From positions 24,921,082 to 24,985,081 of the forward strand of contig NC_053133.1 of the NCBI RefSeq assembly GCF_010015445.1: a stretch of DNA of 64,000 nt, in the 5' to 3' direction. Below the pieces are notes generated by a model that was not told the origin of the DNA, made no database searches, and saw only the letters and a program-made list of their open reading frames with translations. Positions 48,718 through 59,580 of the stretch are shown in pieces. The translations under genes were made by a program, and so were the position numbers. How positions within the stretch are numbered: the first letter of the stretch is position 1; the number at the start of each line of letters is the position of its first letter. The DNA comes from Perca fluviatilis. Its lineage: Eukaryota > Chordata > Actinopteri > Perciformes > Percidae.

Positions 48718-49980
48718 CTCAGCAGCCTGTCCCGGGGCTCCAGTCCGGTCCGGTCCGTTAAGATGTATTAATACGATAAAACACCAAAGCCACACAATAA
48801 CACAAACAAACTAACCGATCGAGGCAACGGTAGACGAGCAAGTCCCGTTATCTGTCCGCTAAAATGACTGTTTTTGTCAATGGAGTCTGGTGGCTTTGAA
48901 GAGAGCATAGATGGATATAACGGCTTCAGTTCCCCGTCGATAAACCCCACATATATAGCAGTCTGCGCAGGGAGCAATCGAGGTTACTCATCCCAAATCA
49001 CATCCGATCCATCCTCGATGTAATGTCCCAGCTCTGAGAGTACCGCTGCTTTTGGAAAGATTATATGTGCACTCACAAGCAGGCCGGGCATGCATATAAA
49101 CAATCGGTTCATCCAAGTCGGTTCGGCGTGTTTCCATACAGTCCGTGAGTTATGATTAGACAAAGCATAGTGTAGCGCTCATTCTTCCGTCAGTTGCCTT
49201 TTAATAACGTTTCTTGCAGCTGTTTAGCAAGCAGCAAAAACTCCGAAATTCAAACAGGGGCTTTCGTTACAAAGTGCTCCGGTTTGCAGTGGTTTCTCCT
49301 CGATAATTCCATAGTCCACATGCATACTCGTCCCGGGTCTTCACCGCGGCCCAAAGCTGGTGTCACACAATGCATTTATTATCTCAGACAGAGGCTTCCG
49401 TGGCTCCTTTTTGGCTGGGAAGTGCAGCCCCAGCAGGCTCGTTATGGTTGTGTTATTGTTCGAGGAGATTCAAGGCGGCTCGAAAACAAAACAGGCCGCC
49501 CCGGCTTCAAATGGTCCTCTTGGGCGACAAATACCGACAGCAGCGCGCCGATATGAAGGGAAATAGGCAATGGAGAGATTGTGGTTATTAAAACAGAAAT
49601 AATTTCACAGCTCCGATGCTTTTGTGGGTGTAAAGAAAAACAAACCAGCGGAAGCACCGGGCTCTGGTGACAGTGCTAACCGCCTGAGCAGCACCGAGAA
49701 GCCGGCTACAAAAGCAGGCCGCTTCCCCTCTTCTCGGATTAGCGGGAGTCTCTCGTTCTCGCCTCGGTGGGAATGTAGCAGGAAAACCGAGGGTTTAGCC
49801 GATATTATGTCCTCCTGCAGCTTTTGGTAGACTCCCAGAGTGTCAGTGAAGAGCGAAAGTGAATTAAATCCTTATTTGTGTATCTTGCTATCGTTAGCCG
49901 CGGAGTGTATTCCTCATTACCTCCTGTCGCTTTTCCACACACAAACAAGAGGTCGCTGTTGCTCAGATCTCGCGAGAACA
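48718..49980 (-). promoter_or_regulatory. msl2: msl2 5' leader and CpG-rich promoter region
   Basis: GC- and CpG-richer than the surroundings, directly upstream of the msl2 ATG. It ends near a perfect TCTCGCGAGA element. No TATA box is seen. The exact start site is unknown. Confidence 0.55.
49968..49977. promoter_or_regulatory. TCTCGCGAGA promoter palindrome
   Basis: Exact 10-bp palindrome known from TATA-less CpG promoters of vertebrate housekeeping genes. About 1.25 kb upstream of the msl2 ATG, at the edge of the CpG-rich block. Confidence 0.7.
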
Positions 49981-50051
49981 CACTTAAAGCGGTTAATTTA
50001 AAAGCAATGGAATGGACATCCTCTTAATACATCCATGCATCCATTGTGGAA

Positions 50052-50069
50052 ACCATAGATATCTATGGT
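50052..50069. repeat. 18-bp perfect palindrome
   Basis: ACCATAGATATCTATGGT is its own reverse complement. It stands alone in AT-rich sequence without a gene (49980-50600). Confidence 0.9.
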
Positions 50070-50603
50070 GGAAACTTTTTACTGTTAAGTCTGAGAGATG
50101 TATTTACCTTTTATTTATTTAAAAATATACAATTTAACCAACAAAACAAGTTTCAAATAACTATAAAACTAATATGTCTAGATCCTGTGTGTTTTGTGAT
50201 TAGAACTGAAAGCATTCGTCAATCAAATAATTAGCTGTATTTAAAAAAATATATAATGTATAAGGTAATTTATTAGTTTGTAATTTGTGTTTATAAAATA
50301 CTCATTTGTTAAACTGTGATCCCTTACAGCTGCTTCTCAGAGAAGAAAAAATCAAAGGGAAAAAACAAACAGTATCAAATACTTTATAGTAGTAGAATGA
50401 ATAAATTAATGAATAAATTCATATTTATGTGCCTCTGTTCACTTTTTTGTGGTTATTTTGTACAACTTTGTACAAACCAAATAAAGTTAATAAGAAAACA
50501 ATGCACTTAATCCTATTTAACTAATGTACATTACACAGACATAACGTCATTAATAATAACAGCCCACTTGTTTGTGTTCATAATCACTGTTGTTGAAATG
50601 ATT

Positions 50604-52550
50604 TTAAAGGAGTGATAGAATGATTATATAGGGTATTTCACACTGTTCCGTATGGTCTCCTAATGGGGTATGTAACATTGGTTGGGCTTAAAATGGCCTG
50701 CTTGATATTTTATTGGCCCTTATGCATCCCTGTGTTTTGGCCCTATTTGTAACAAGAGCTTTTCTTCCAAATATGGTATGCTCATGAATATTTAGATGAG
50801 CTGCACGCTGATTGGTTGAGCGAATCCCCATACACACACATTAGAGACGCGCGTTGATTGGTTGAGCGAATCCCCATACACACACATTAGAGAAGCGACA
50901 GAATCTCATATTCCAGACACTGCAATGTTTCATTACCAAATTCACTTCTGAGACTTTTTTATGCGAGAAATCAACTATATAAAGTTCAAATTTGGGCCGT
51001 TTTACCAGAATTGATGGCTAATTGCAAATTTGGTAAGATGTGTCGGACTTTAGGAGCTCCACACAGTCTGACGAGAAAGCGGCAGCCTGCTGGTTTCCAT
51101 ACCCAGGGCAAAGTCACCCTTTGTGGATTACTGCACTACCGGGGCTCTGCGGCTGGCTGCGGGCATAACTATAATATATTTACAGTTTGAATTTCGTCAC
51201 GGCACTTATATCACAGCTACCCCAAGGTCTTACAAAGCTAAAAAAAGCTAACACTCTGATTTGAATTTAAGGCATTTTTATGAACGTGAGGGGTCTTGTT
51301 AGGAGGAGCAGCTAGCTAGCTATATGTCCCATTCAATACAATGGGAAAAGATCGCAGATAGCTAGCTACACTTTCGGCATAACTATAGTATATTTACAGT
51401 TTGAATTTCGTCACGCCAATTATATAACATCTACCCCAAGGTCTTATAAAGCTAACCGTTGTGTCTGATTACAAATTAAGGCATTTTTGTGAACGTCGGG
51501 GGTCTTGTTAGGAGGAGCAGCTAGCTAGCTATGTGTCCCATTCAGTACAATGGGAAACGATTGCGGCTAGCTACACTTTCGGCATAACTATAGTATATTT
51601 ACAGTTTGAATTTCGTCACGGCATGTATATTACAGGTTCCCCAAGGTCTTACAAAGCTTAGCTAACACTTTCAATTTAATGCATTTTTGTGAATTTCAGA
51701 GGTCTCGTTAGGAGGAGGCTAGCTAGCTCTCATTGATGGACTCCAGCTCACCGCGGGCTCTATTAATGAGACTCACGGACAAGAGGCGTTTATTTCCCCA
51801 ATCGTTTGTTTAAATAACTCAACACACATATCCATTATAAGATTAACTGGAACCTGCGGTAAGAGATTGCGAGTGTAACAAGCTCGCTGACCGCGCTCTC
51901 AGTCACACACCGGCCATTTAGCAGGAAGAGGGGAGGGAGAACAGCGAGCTACAGGCCCTGGAGCTCTGTCAGGCCAGCGGCGTTTGGTAGTCCAGTCACC
52001 GAGAAAGGGTGAGTTTGCACGGGTATTGAGCACCGCGGGCTGCCGGCCGTGACGGAGCTCAATCGAGCTCACAGCAGACTGGGGTCTGTGATGGAGGACA
52101 GGCAGGGCGGCGATGTAGCAACCCAGGCAGCACCGGTCGCTGAACTCCGACACACAGTCGGACAAAAATTTGCAATTAGCCATCCATTTTCGTAAAATGG
52201 CCCATATTTGAGCTTTACATAGTTGATTTCTCGCCTAAAAAAGTTTCAGAAGTGAATTTAGACTACCTGACCTCAGGTCAGTTGTGTAGCCTATGTAAAT
52301 GTTGGGGCGTGACCGTTCTCTTAATACATCCATGGGCGTGACAAAGGTACAGGTCTTGGGATGCTTACGTCAACTTCTAGCTTTGTTGAGATTCGCCCGT
52401 TTTCAGTGGCAGTTTCAAAATATGAGATTTTCGTAGTAAAGGGGTGTCAATGGGATTTTGAGCTTCTATGTATGTCTTATTTAGCCACCGAACTGTCGTT
52501 ATTCAACTATGACAAGGTCAAATCGGTTTTGCATTCTATCGCCCCTTTAA
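50604..52550. mobile_element. TTAA element A (left unit of the nest)
   Basis: Runs from TTAAAGGAGTGATAGAATGA to TTGCATTCTATCGCCCCTTTAA-type end (TTAA at 52547-52550). Its two sides share the first 17 bases and an inner block ending GATTTCTCGC, but differ in between, so the right end looks like a related subfamily end. Confidence 0.65.
51160..51735. repeat. three tandem ~210-bp repeats inside element A
   Basis: Each unit has GGCATAACTATAGTATATTT, CAGTTTGAATTTCGTCACG, CCCAAGGTCTTA, then GTTAGGAGGAG and GCTAGCTAGCTA. Units begin near 51163, 51377 and 51587. Inverted counterparts lie at about 56225, 56410 and 56600 in the right part of the nest. Confidence 0.8.
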
Positions 52551-52898
52551 GTCCCAGTTTAACTAGCTTTTTATGCCGTTTCACAATAACTGCACATTAA
52601 GAAACACTAATTCACACACATTTATGAAAGTAATATATAATAAGTCAATGTTCTTACTGAACTGATGACTTATTCAGTGTCAGATAGGGGTCAAAGTTTA
52701 ATTCTATTTCACACTGGTTAGCAGTACACAATGTTAAGTGTTTATGAGTCATGAGTCCTACATTTTGAGCTTTTCTCTCGAACATAAAGAGAAAATATTG
52801 CATCAATCACTTACTCCCACAACTGTTGAGTAGTTTCAGTTAAGATCGTTTCACAAGTCTTTCAAACCAGACTGGCAAAAAACAAACCCCTGAAGCAG
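52551..52898 (+). repeat. direct repeat, copy 1 (348 bp)
   Basis: Starts GTCCCAGTTTAACTAGCTTT immediately after the TTAA end at 52550 and runs to CAAACCCCTGAAGCAG. Repeated at 55533-55827. Confidence 0.9.
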
Positions 52899-53009
52899 TT
52901 ATTTATTCAATAAGATTTTGAATCCAATGGGGTAACTCACAGTTGTTACTGTTACGTACATTTTGCTCACGGTTACGGTTTCTTTGGCTACTTAATGGTG
53001 GCTCTGCCT

Positions 53010-53380
53010 TGACGGAGCTCAATCGAGCTCACAGCAGGCCGGGGTCTGTGAAGGAAGGCAGGCCAGGCGGCGAGGCAGCTAGATTCAGAAGACTACCTGA
53101 TCTCAGGTCAGTTGTGTAGCCTATGTAAATGTTGGGGCGTGACCGTTCTCTTAATACACCCAAGGGCTGACAAAGGTTCCGGTTTTTGGGAGGTTGACGT
53201 CAACTTCCAGCTCTGTTGAGATTCGCCCGTTTTCAGCGGCAGTTTCAAAATATGAGATTTTCATAGTAAAGGGGTGTCAATGGGATTTTGAGCTTCTATG
53301 TATGTCCTATTTACCCACCAAACTGTCGTTATTCAACTATAACAGGGTAAAATCGGTTTTGCATTCTATCACCCCTTTAA
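53010..53380. repeat. second copy of the element A right end
   Basis: From GACGGAGCTCAATCGAGCTC to TCTATCACCCCTTTAA it follows 52050-52550 closely, with an internal deletion of about 100 bp, and ends in its own TTAA (53377-53380). Confidence 0.85.
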
Positions 53381-53627
53381 AATATTTAATTAAATTTTTA
53401 ATTGAACATGGATTAAAAACAATTAAAAGTTGTGCACTGCCATTAATTTGAAAAATCATCAAAAGCCTGTTTTTTTTGAGTAACGACATTCCATTAATGT
53501 CATTTCATATTGAGTCTGATTATTTAACGGAGTAGCTTCATAGACTTAACTGCAAAATACAACTGTGAATAAATGAAACAAGATTAGTATGAACCTTTGA
53601 AAAATTGAATTTATTGAATGTAGGGCT

Positions 53628-55142
53628 GCAACTAACGATTATTTTCCATTATCGATTAATTTGCTTATTATTTTCTTAAGGGACCGTTCGGTATTTATGG
53701 AATGGACCACTGGAGGAAAATAGGGGAGGGTCATGTCTTTTTATTCTTTGTTGATGTGAGGGTCATCCAATTGTTTTTAGTCTAGGGGGGAGGGTCACCC
53801 AACTTTTGTATTCATGAGCACAGCAACATTTCAGATTGACTTGGTTGGTGCATATTTAACCATGTAGCTCCATGTAGCTCTCTCAGTCTCGGCCCCTATC
53901 GCTAGCAGATGGGTCCCTCCCTGTTTAGTCAGCCAGACAATTTGAGCTATAGCTTCAGAGACTGTGGGATTTCCCAAACTGAATAAATCCCGCTCGCACA
54001 TATAAACACAAAACTGCTTTGCTAGCTCCATCGTGTTGTAACTAAGACATCTGATGCAAAAATAACTTTATTCATTAGCATGATTGCCGTACTGTTCAGT
54101 TCAAAAACATCCAAAACACCGTATGAAAACATAGCGGACCAGACGCAAGCTCGCAGACTACACCAGCCGGGAGGGCATGAGACGGGAGGTCTGCAGGCTG
54201 CATCTATACCCGGCTCAAATATCCTTTTGGTCCTGGTGATATTATATATATATATAAACGAGAAGGAAGGAGTGGTAGCATGCAAGCTCCCAAATTGACG
54301 CTCGTCTGAGAAATGGAGTTTTGGATAATGTTTAGCTTCAGCAGCTTTACTTATATGCTAAAATATACAATGACTGAGGAAGCCTAGTGACGAGTCCATA
54401 GCATCCAGTGTTGAATTTGTTATTACCCAGTGTCCTTTGCTGAATGGTCTAAATGTTTTCTTATTTTATTTCATGTGAATACTAGTTTACTAGAGGAGTA
54501 ACTTTGTATTTGAAGTAATGCAGTAATGCAGGAAGTGTGAATTTAGTTTCCATGCTTATTGTGTTTCTAACAATGTTAGTGAGTAAATCTACTGAAATGG
54601 CCACCACACCGTAACAGAGGAGTGGGATGCATCAGATGAGAATGCAGAGGTTTAGTCACGCATGTCATGGCTGTAAAAAAACAAAAAAACAATGGCTATC
54701 TGTATGTCTTTGCCAAGTGCAAACCGGTACAGAAGGCATCAATGAATTGTTGGGGAGGTTCATACCTTTTTTCTATATCATTTTGGGGGATTGTCCAAAA
54801 ATTTATTGCTGGTGAAGATAGGGTCAGGTCTATTTTGACTAAAGATCCCAACACTCCTCCGGTGGCCCCTGAAATAAATAACGGACAGTCCCTAATTAAT
54901 CATTCACAATTTTTCCAAGCCCACGGTGATGACTTACAGTCCAAAACCTAAAGATTTTCAATTTACTGTCATTTATGACAAAGCAGGGCAGCAAATCGTT
55001 AAATTTAAGAAGCTGAAACCTGAATATATTTACCGTTTTTTGCTGAGAAATGACTGAAACGATTACTTCATTACAATAATAGTTGACAAATACTTGTTTT
55101 ATGTCAATTGAGTAATTAAATAATTGACAAATCATAGGAGCT
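53628..55142. mobile_element. GGGCTGCAACTAACGATTA MITE split by an insertion
   Basis: The left part (53628-53678) starts AGGGCTGCAACTAACGATTA. The right part (about 54894-55142) has CCAAAACCTAAAGATTTTCA and ends CATAGGAGCTCTAA. Between them lies the element at 53679-54893. Confidence 0.75.
53679..54893. mobile_element. 1.2-kb element with AGGGAC inverted ends
   Basis: Left AGGGACCGTTCGGTATTTAT and, inverted, right AGGGACTGTCCGTTATTTAT; the next inner words (CCACTGGAGG and CCACCGGAGG) also match. No intact ORF with recognisable motifs. Inserted in the GGGCTGCAAC repeat. Confidence 0.75.
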
Positions 55143-55532
55143 CTAATTGAATGCAAAAACAACATTATAGTAGATAATGTGAGGTATTTTTTCCCCTCAA
55201 CACAACCCTCAAAGTGGTAAGTCCCTGCTGGTCAGCAGCCACAAGTCTCCATGTGTGAACAGTAATACAAAACAAAGAGGAAGATGAGGGCGAGGTGGGT
55301 GCATTGATAGATAGTATCTGTGTGTTTGCATCATACAAGTGTGTCAACTTTCCTATCACTATGTCTTTGCAAGCGTGTTGGTTTGTAGCTATTTTTACAG
55401 ATAATGAGTTATCTCTTCCCCTTTCCCCTTCTTCTTTGTTCACCCTGCTCGTTGTCAGACTGCTCCTCACAGCGTTGTCATCTCTGAACTGCACGGCATT
55501 TCAAACACATACTAACATACAGTAATAAAAAA

Positions 55533-55827
55533 GTCCCAGTTTAACTAGCTTTTTATGCCGTTTCCCAATAACTGCCCATTAAGAAACTACTTATTGACTT
55601 ATTCAGTGTCAGATAGGGGTCAAAGTTTAATTCTATTTCACACTGGTTAGCAGTACACAATGTTAAGTGTTTATGAGTCATGAGGCCTACATTTTGAGCT
55701 TTTCTCTCAAACATGAAGAGAAAATATTGCATCAATCAGTTACTCCCACAACTGTTGAGTAGTTTCAGTTAAGATCGTTTCAAAAGTCTTTCAAACCAGA
55801 CTGGCAAAAAACAAACCCCTGAAGCAG
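55533..55827 (+). repeat. direct repeat, copy 2 (295 bp)
   Basis: Matches 52551-52898 at about 95% but lacks a block of about 55 bp after AAGAAAC. Followed at once by the inverted half of the nest (CACAGCACTTCATACCCGTG). Confidence 0.9.
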
Positions 55828-57420
55828 CCCACAGCACTTCATACCCGTGCAAAGTCACCGCTTTGTGGGTGAATGACTACCAAACGCCGCTGCCCTGACA
55901 GAGCTCCAGGGCCTGCAGTTCCCCTCTTCCTAATGCCAGGTTTGTGTGATTGAGAGTGCGGTCAGCGAGCTTGTTGCCAGCAATCTCTTACCACAGATTC
56001 TAGTTAATCTTATAATGTGTGTAATTATAATGTGTTGAGTTATTTAAACAAACGATTGGGGAAATAAACGCCGCTTGTCCGCGAGTCTCATTGATAGAGC
56101 CTGTGGCTGGACGTAGCTCTATCAATGAGAGCTAGCTAGCCTCCTCTTAGAATTCAAAAATTCATTAACTTGAAATCGGACACCGTTGTTAGCTATATAA
56201 GACATATAGTTAGATGTTGTATAAGCGGCGTGACGAAATTCAAACTGTAAATATACTCGAATTACACCGAAAATGAAGCTAACTATCCGTGATTTGTAGC
56301 TACATATAGCTAGAATTGAAGGGGCAGCCGCAGCTAACGAAACCCTTACAGTTCACAAATATTCATTGACTTGAAATCGGACACCGTTATTAGCTTAATA
56401 AAACATTTTGTTAGATGTTGTATAAGCGTCGTGAAGAAATTCAAACTGTAAATATACTCGAATTACGACCAAAAATTAAGCTAACTAGCCGCAATCTGTA
56501 CACATAGGATTGAAGAGACAGTCGCAGCTAACGAAACCCATACAGTTCACAAATATTCATTAACTTGAAATCGGACACCGGTGTTAGCTTTATAAGACAT
56601 TTAGGTATGTTGTATAGCTAAGTGGCGTGACATGTGTGTAACATGTGGTAAGAGATTGCTGGTATAACAAGCTCGCTGACCGCGCTCTCACTCTCACTCT
56701 CACACACGGGCCATTTAGCTAGCAGGAAGAGAGCAGATGCAGGCCCTGGAGCTCTGTCAGGGCAGCGGCGTTTGGTAGTAGTCCATTTGCCCAAACGGTG
56801 ACTTTATGCGGGTATGAGGTGCTGTGGGCTGCTAGCCGTGCCGACGCTCAATCGAGCTCACAGCAAGCCGGGGTCTGTGGAGGAAGGCAGGTCGGGCGGC
56901 GAGGCAGCAACACAGGCAGCTGAACTCCGACACACAGTTTTACCAAATTTGCAATTAGCCATCCAATTTTGTAAAACGGCCCATATTTGAGCTTTATATA
57001 GTTGATTTCTCGCATAAAAAAGTCTCAGAAGTGAATTTGGTAAGGAAACATTGCAGTGTCTGGAATATGAGATTCTGTCGGGTTTCTAATGTGTGTGTAT
57101 TGGGGATTCGCTCAACCAATCAACACGCGACCTCTAATGCATGTGTATGGCGATTCGCTCAACCAATCAGCGCGCGTCTCTACGTGTGTGTACAGGGATA
57201 AGGCTCAACCAAGCAGCGCGCAGCTCATCTAAATATTCATGACCATACCATATTTGGAAGAAAAGCTCTTGTTACAAATAGGGCCAAAACACAGGGATGC
57301 ATAAGGGCCAATAAAATATCAACCAGGCCATTTTCAGCCCAAATAATGTTACATACCCCATTAGGAGACCATACGGAACAGTGTGAAATACCCTATATAA
57401 TCATTCTATCACCCCTTTAA

Positions 57421-57771
57421 GAGTGCGGTCACTTTTATTACAGCCAACTTTTCTAGACATAAATGGGGTATTGAATAGAATTTGAAATAAAGTAATGAGA
57501 GTTAAAATGATTGTTTCAGATAATCCGGACTTGCATACCAAAATCTTTGGTGACTTTTCTAATCTCATAGCAGCACACACGTTTAATCTACTACAGTACA
57601 GAAACATGTATGTTAATAGTTTTGTTTTTTTAGTTTCTGTAACCCTTCTAAACATTATAGAATATCATAGCAAACCATGCACAAATTTTAAATCCACTGT
57701 TATAGCCAACATCCAAGACGTGGAAGAAGTGGACCCTTGAATGTAACTACTTGGTCTCACACACACAACAC

Positions 57772-57837
<66 letters not shown>

Positions 57838-59430
57838 GATGCAGCTGCATTCCATGTGAGTATTTCCTCTCAGCAGTGTCTCATGCCATTGTGATGGTTT
57901 ATTTTTTTTTTTTTAGCTTATTGTGGTAACAGTAGATGTTTAAATATAGTTGGTTTGTGAGTCTATGGGAGTTATTCTTAGTGCGTCTCTGAACAGGCTT
58001 GTGAGTTTGGGTGATTCCCCTTTTCTTGCTCACATAAAATACCAAGTATGCCTAAGCTGTGATAATGTCCTTTCCACTGAAATAATGTTATCAGCTATAG
58101 TAATGAGTTAACGGGAAAATAATTATGTCAACGTACTTATAGATCTTATAGATCGCATGACTTGGCAGGAAGACATTATACAGTAGTAGCTGTAATATTA
58201 CGCAGCTTGTGTACTGGGGATAAACAAGTTTTTCGCCAAATATGGCGGTAGTTGAAATTTTGGGAGATCATTTTCTCATCAACTTTTTTCTTGATGTTTT
58301 TGGGTTTAGTCTGACATTCTCTGTTTTAAAGAAACATGATTTCATTGTGACCATATTGATGAACTATAACTGGTCCCTTGAATTGCTCCCTTTTAATTTC
58401 CCTCAACTAGGTTTAAATACAGTAATATTTAATAATAATATTATATCATATGGCTTCATACTTTGAATTACAAACCAGTAACTAAAAACCTTGAGATCTT
58501 GCCTAGAATTTTAAATGAAGTTAATGTAAATTTCTAATCAAAGCAAAGGCAAACATGTATTATTGATATGAAATGTCAATGAATGATTAGTTACACAAAC
58601 ATGTTTAAGTATTTCAGATCAAATGGGTAAACGTTGGTGGGGATAGTGAATGCAAAATGCTCTCACCTGCGTCGTGTTTTAGTTATCTCAGGGGCTAGCA
58701 GCAGGAACAGGTTGAACTGGGAAGCTCCCACATGTGTATGATGTTCTGTAGTGGTAAAAAAGAAAGTTGAAAGAATATCCATTAGTCAACATTTAAAAAA
58801 AAAAAAATGCAAAAAACTTTAATTCTTTTCTAGCCCCCTAAATCTTTTTCTGCTACTGACACCTAAAATATTCATGACTTAATCCTTGACTTCCTTATCC
58901 AACAGGACCACTGTAAAGCCACAGGAAAATCTGCGTCATGTGTCAAACTGCCTTTAAATTTGTCGGGTTAAACCCCCAGCGGAGAAGCTCTTTTCAACAA
59001 GCAAATTACAAAACAATAAATGGCACTTTTCTTACATTCATTTATGACTTAGACGTGAGCATCTCTACCCAAAAGACATGTTTAAGTCACTATGAATATT
59101 TTTCAGAGGTCACTTTGTAATTTTGTTGTCTAAATATATTATTGCTTTTGAATATTAACCTAGATTGAAACTAAAAGACCAAAAGTCCACAAATGCATGT
59201 GGACAGAGGTGCAATGAGGTGATTATATAGTGTATATATAATCATGTTGCAGTTCAGTTTAGATTCGAGCATCAGTGAAATGTGAATGTCTGGTAGGAGA
59301 AGATGAGTCCTGCTTCAACGTCACCCTAACCTGAACATATATGGACACGATAGCCAAGCTGCCCCCTTTCTGTGTGTGGGAGAGTCCCCCCCTTGTCATC
59401 ACTGCAGCATGATTATTTCCAAGATACATC
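57421..59430. other. intergenic DNA before the chemokine genes
   Basis: AT-rich, with a (CA)32 at 57773-57836 and T- or A-runs near 57901 and 58795. No gene seen. Confidence 0.5.
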
Positions 59431-59472
59431 GCGCATGACAACAATGGTTCCTCTTTTTGCATGAAGCTGGAT

Positions 59473-59480
59473 TATATAAG
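59473..59480 (+). promoter_or_regulatory. TATA box of the first chemokine gene
   Basis: TATATAAG, about 108 bp upstream of the ATG. The flanking 59431-59660 is duplicated at 63099-63340 in front of the second gene, where the TATA is changed to TATATGAG (63144-63151). Confidence 0.75.
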
Positions 59481-59580
59481 AACCCAACTCTCGGTTCATT
59501 CATCACTAGACTTTGGAGAGGCATACTGAATAACAAAGCAGTTTAAAGCTGAGATCCAGAGTCAGTTTGAAGATTTGAAA

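Larger units (their letters stand above)
50604..57420. mobile_element. 6.8-kb nest of TTAA-bounded non-autonomous elements
   Basis: The outer ends are inverted: TTAAAGGAGTGATAGAATGA (50604) and TCATTCTATCACCCCTTTAA (to 57420). The arms match for at least about 450 bp (50608-51050 against 56930-57416), sharing AGGGTATTTCACACTGTTCC, the paired GATTGGTTGAGCGAATCCCC block and TAGCCATC. Two further ends of the same type point the same way at 52550 and 53380. TTAA at every tip suggests piggyBac-like mobilisation. No transposase or other gene is found inside. Sub-parts are listed separately. Confidence 0.8.

Noticed and set aside
51899..52183. 94-codon minus-strand frame in the TTAA nest
   Set aside because: The duplicated copies of this region do not keep it open, so it is not a conserved protein.
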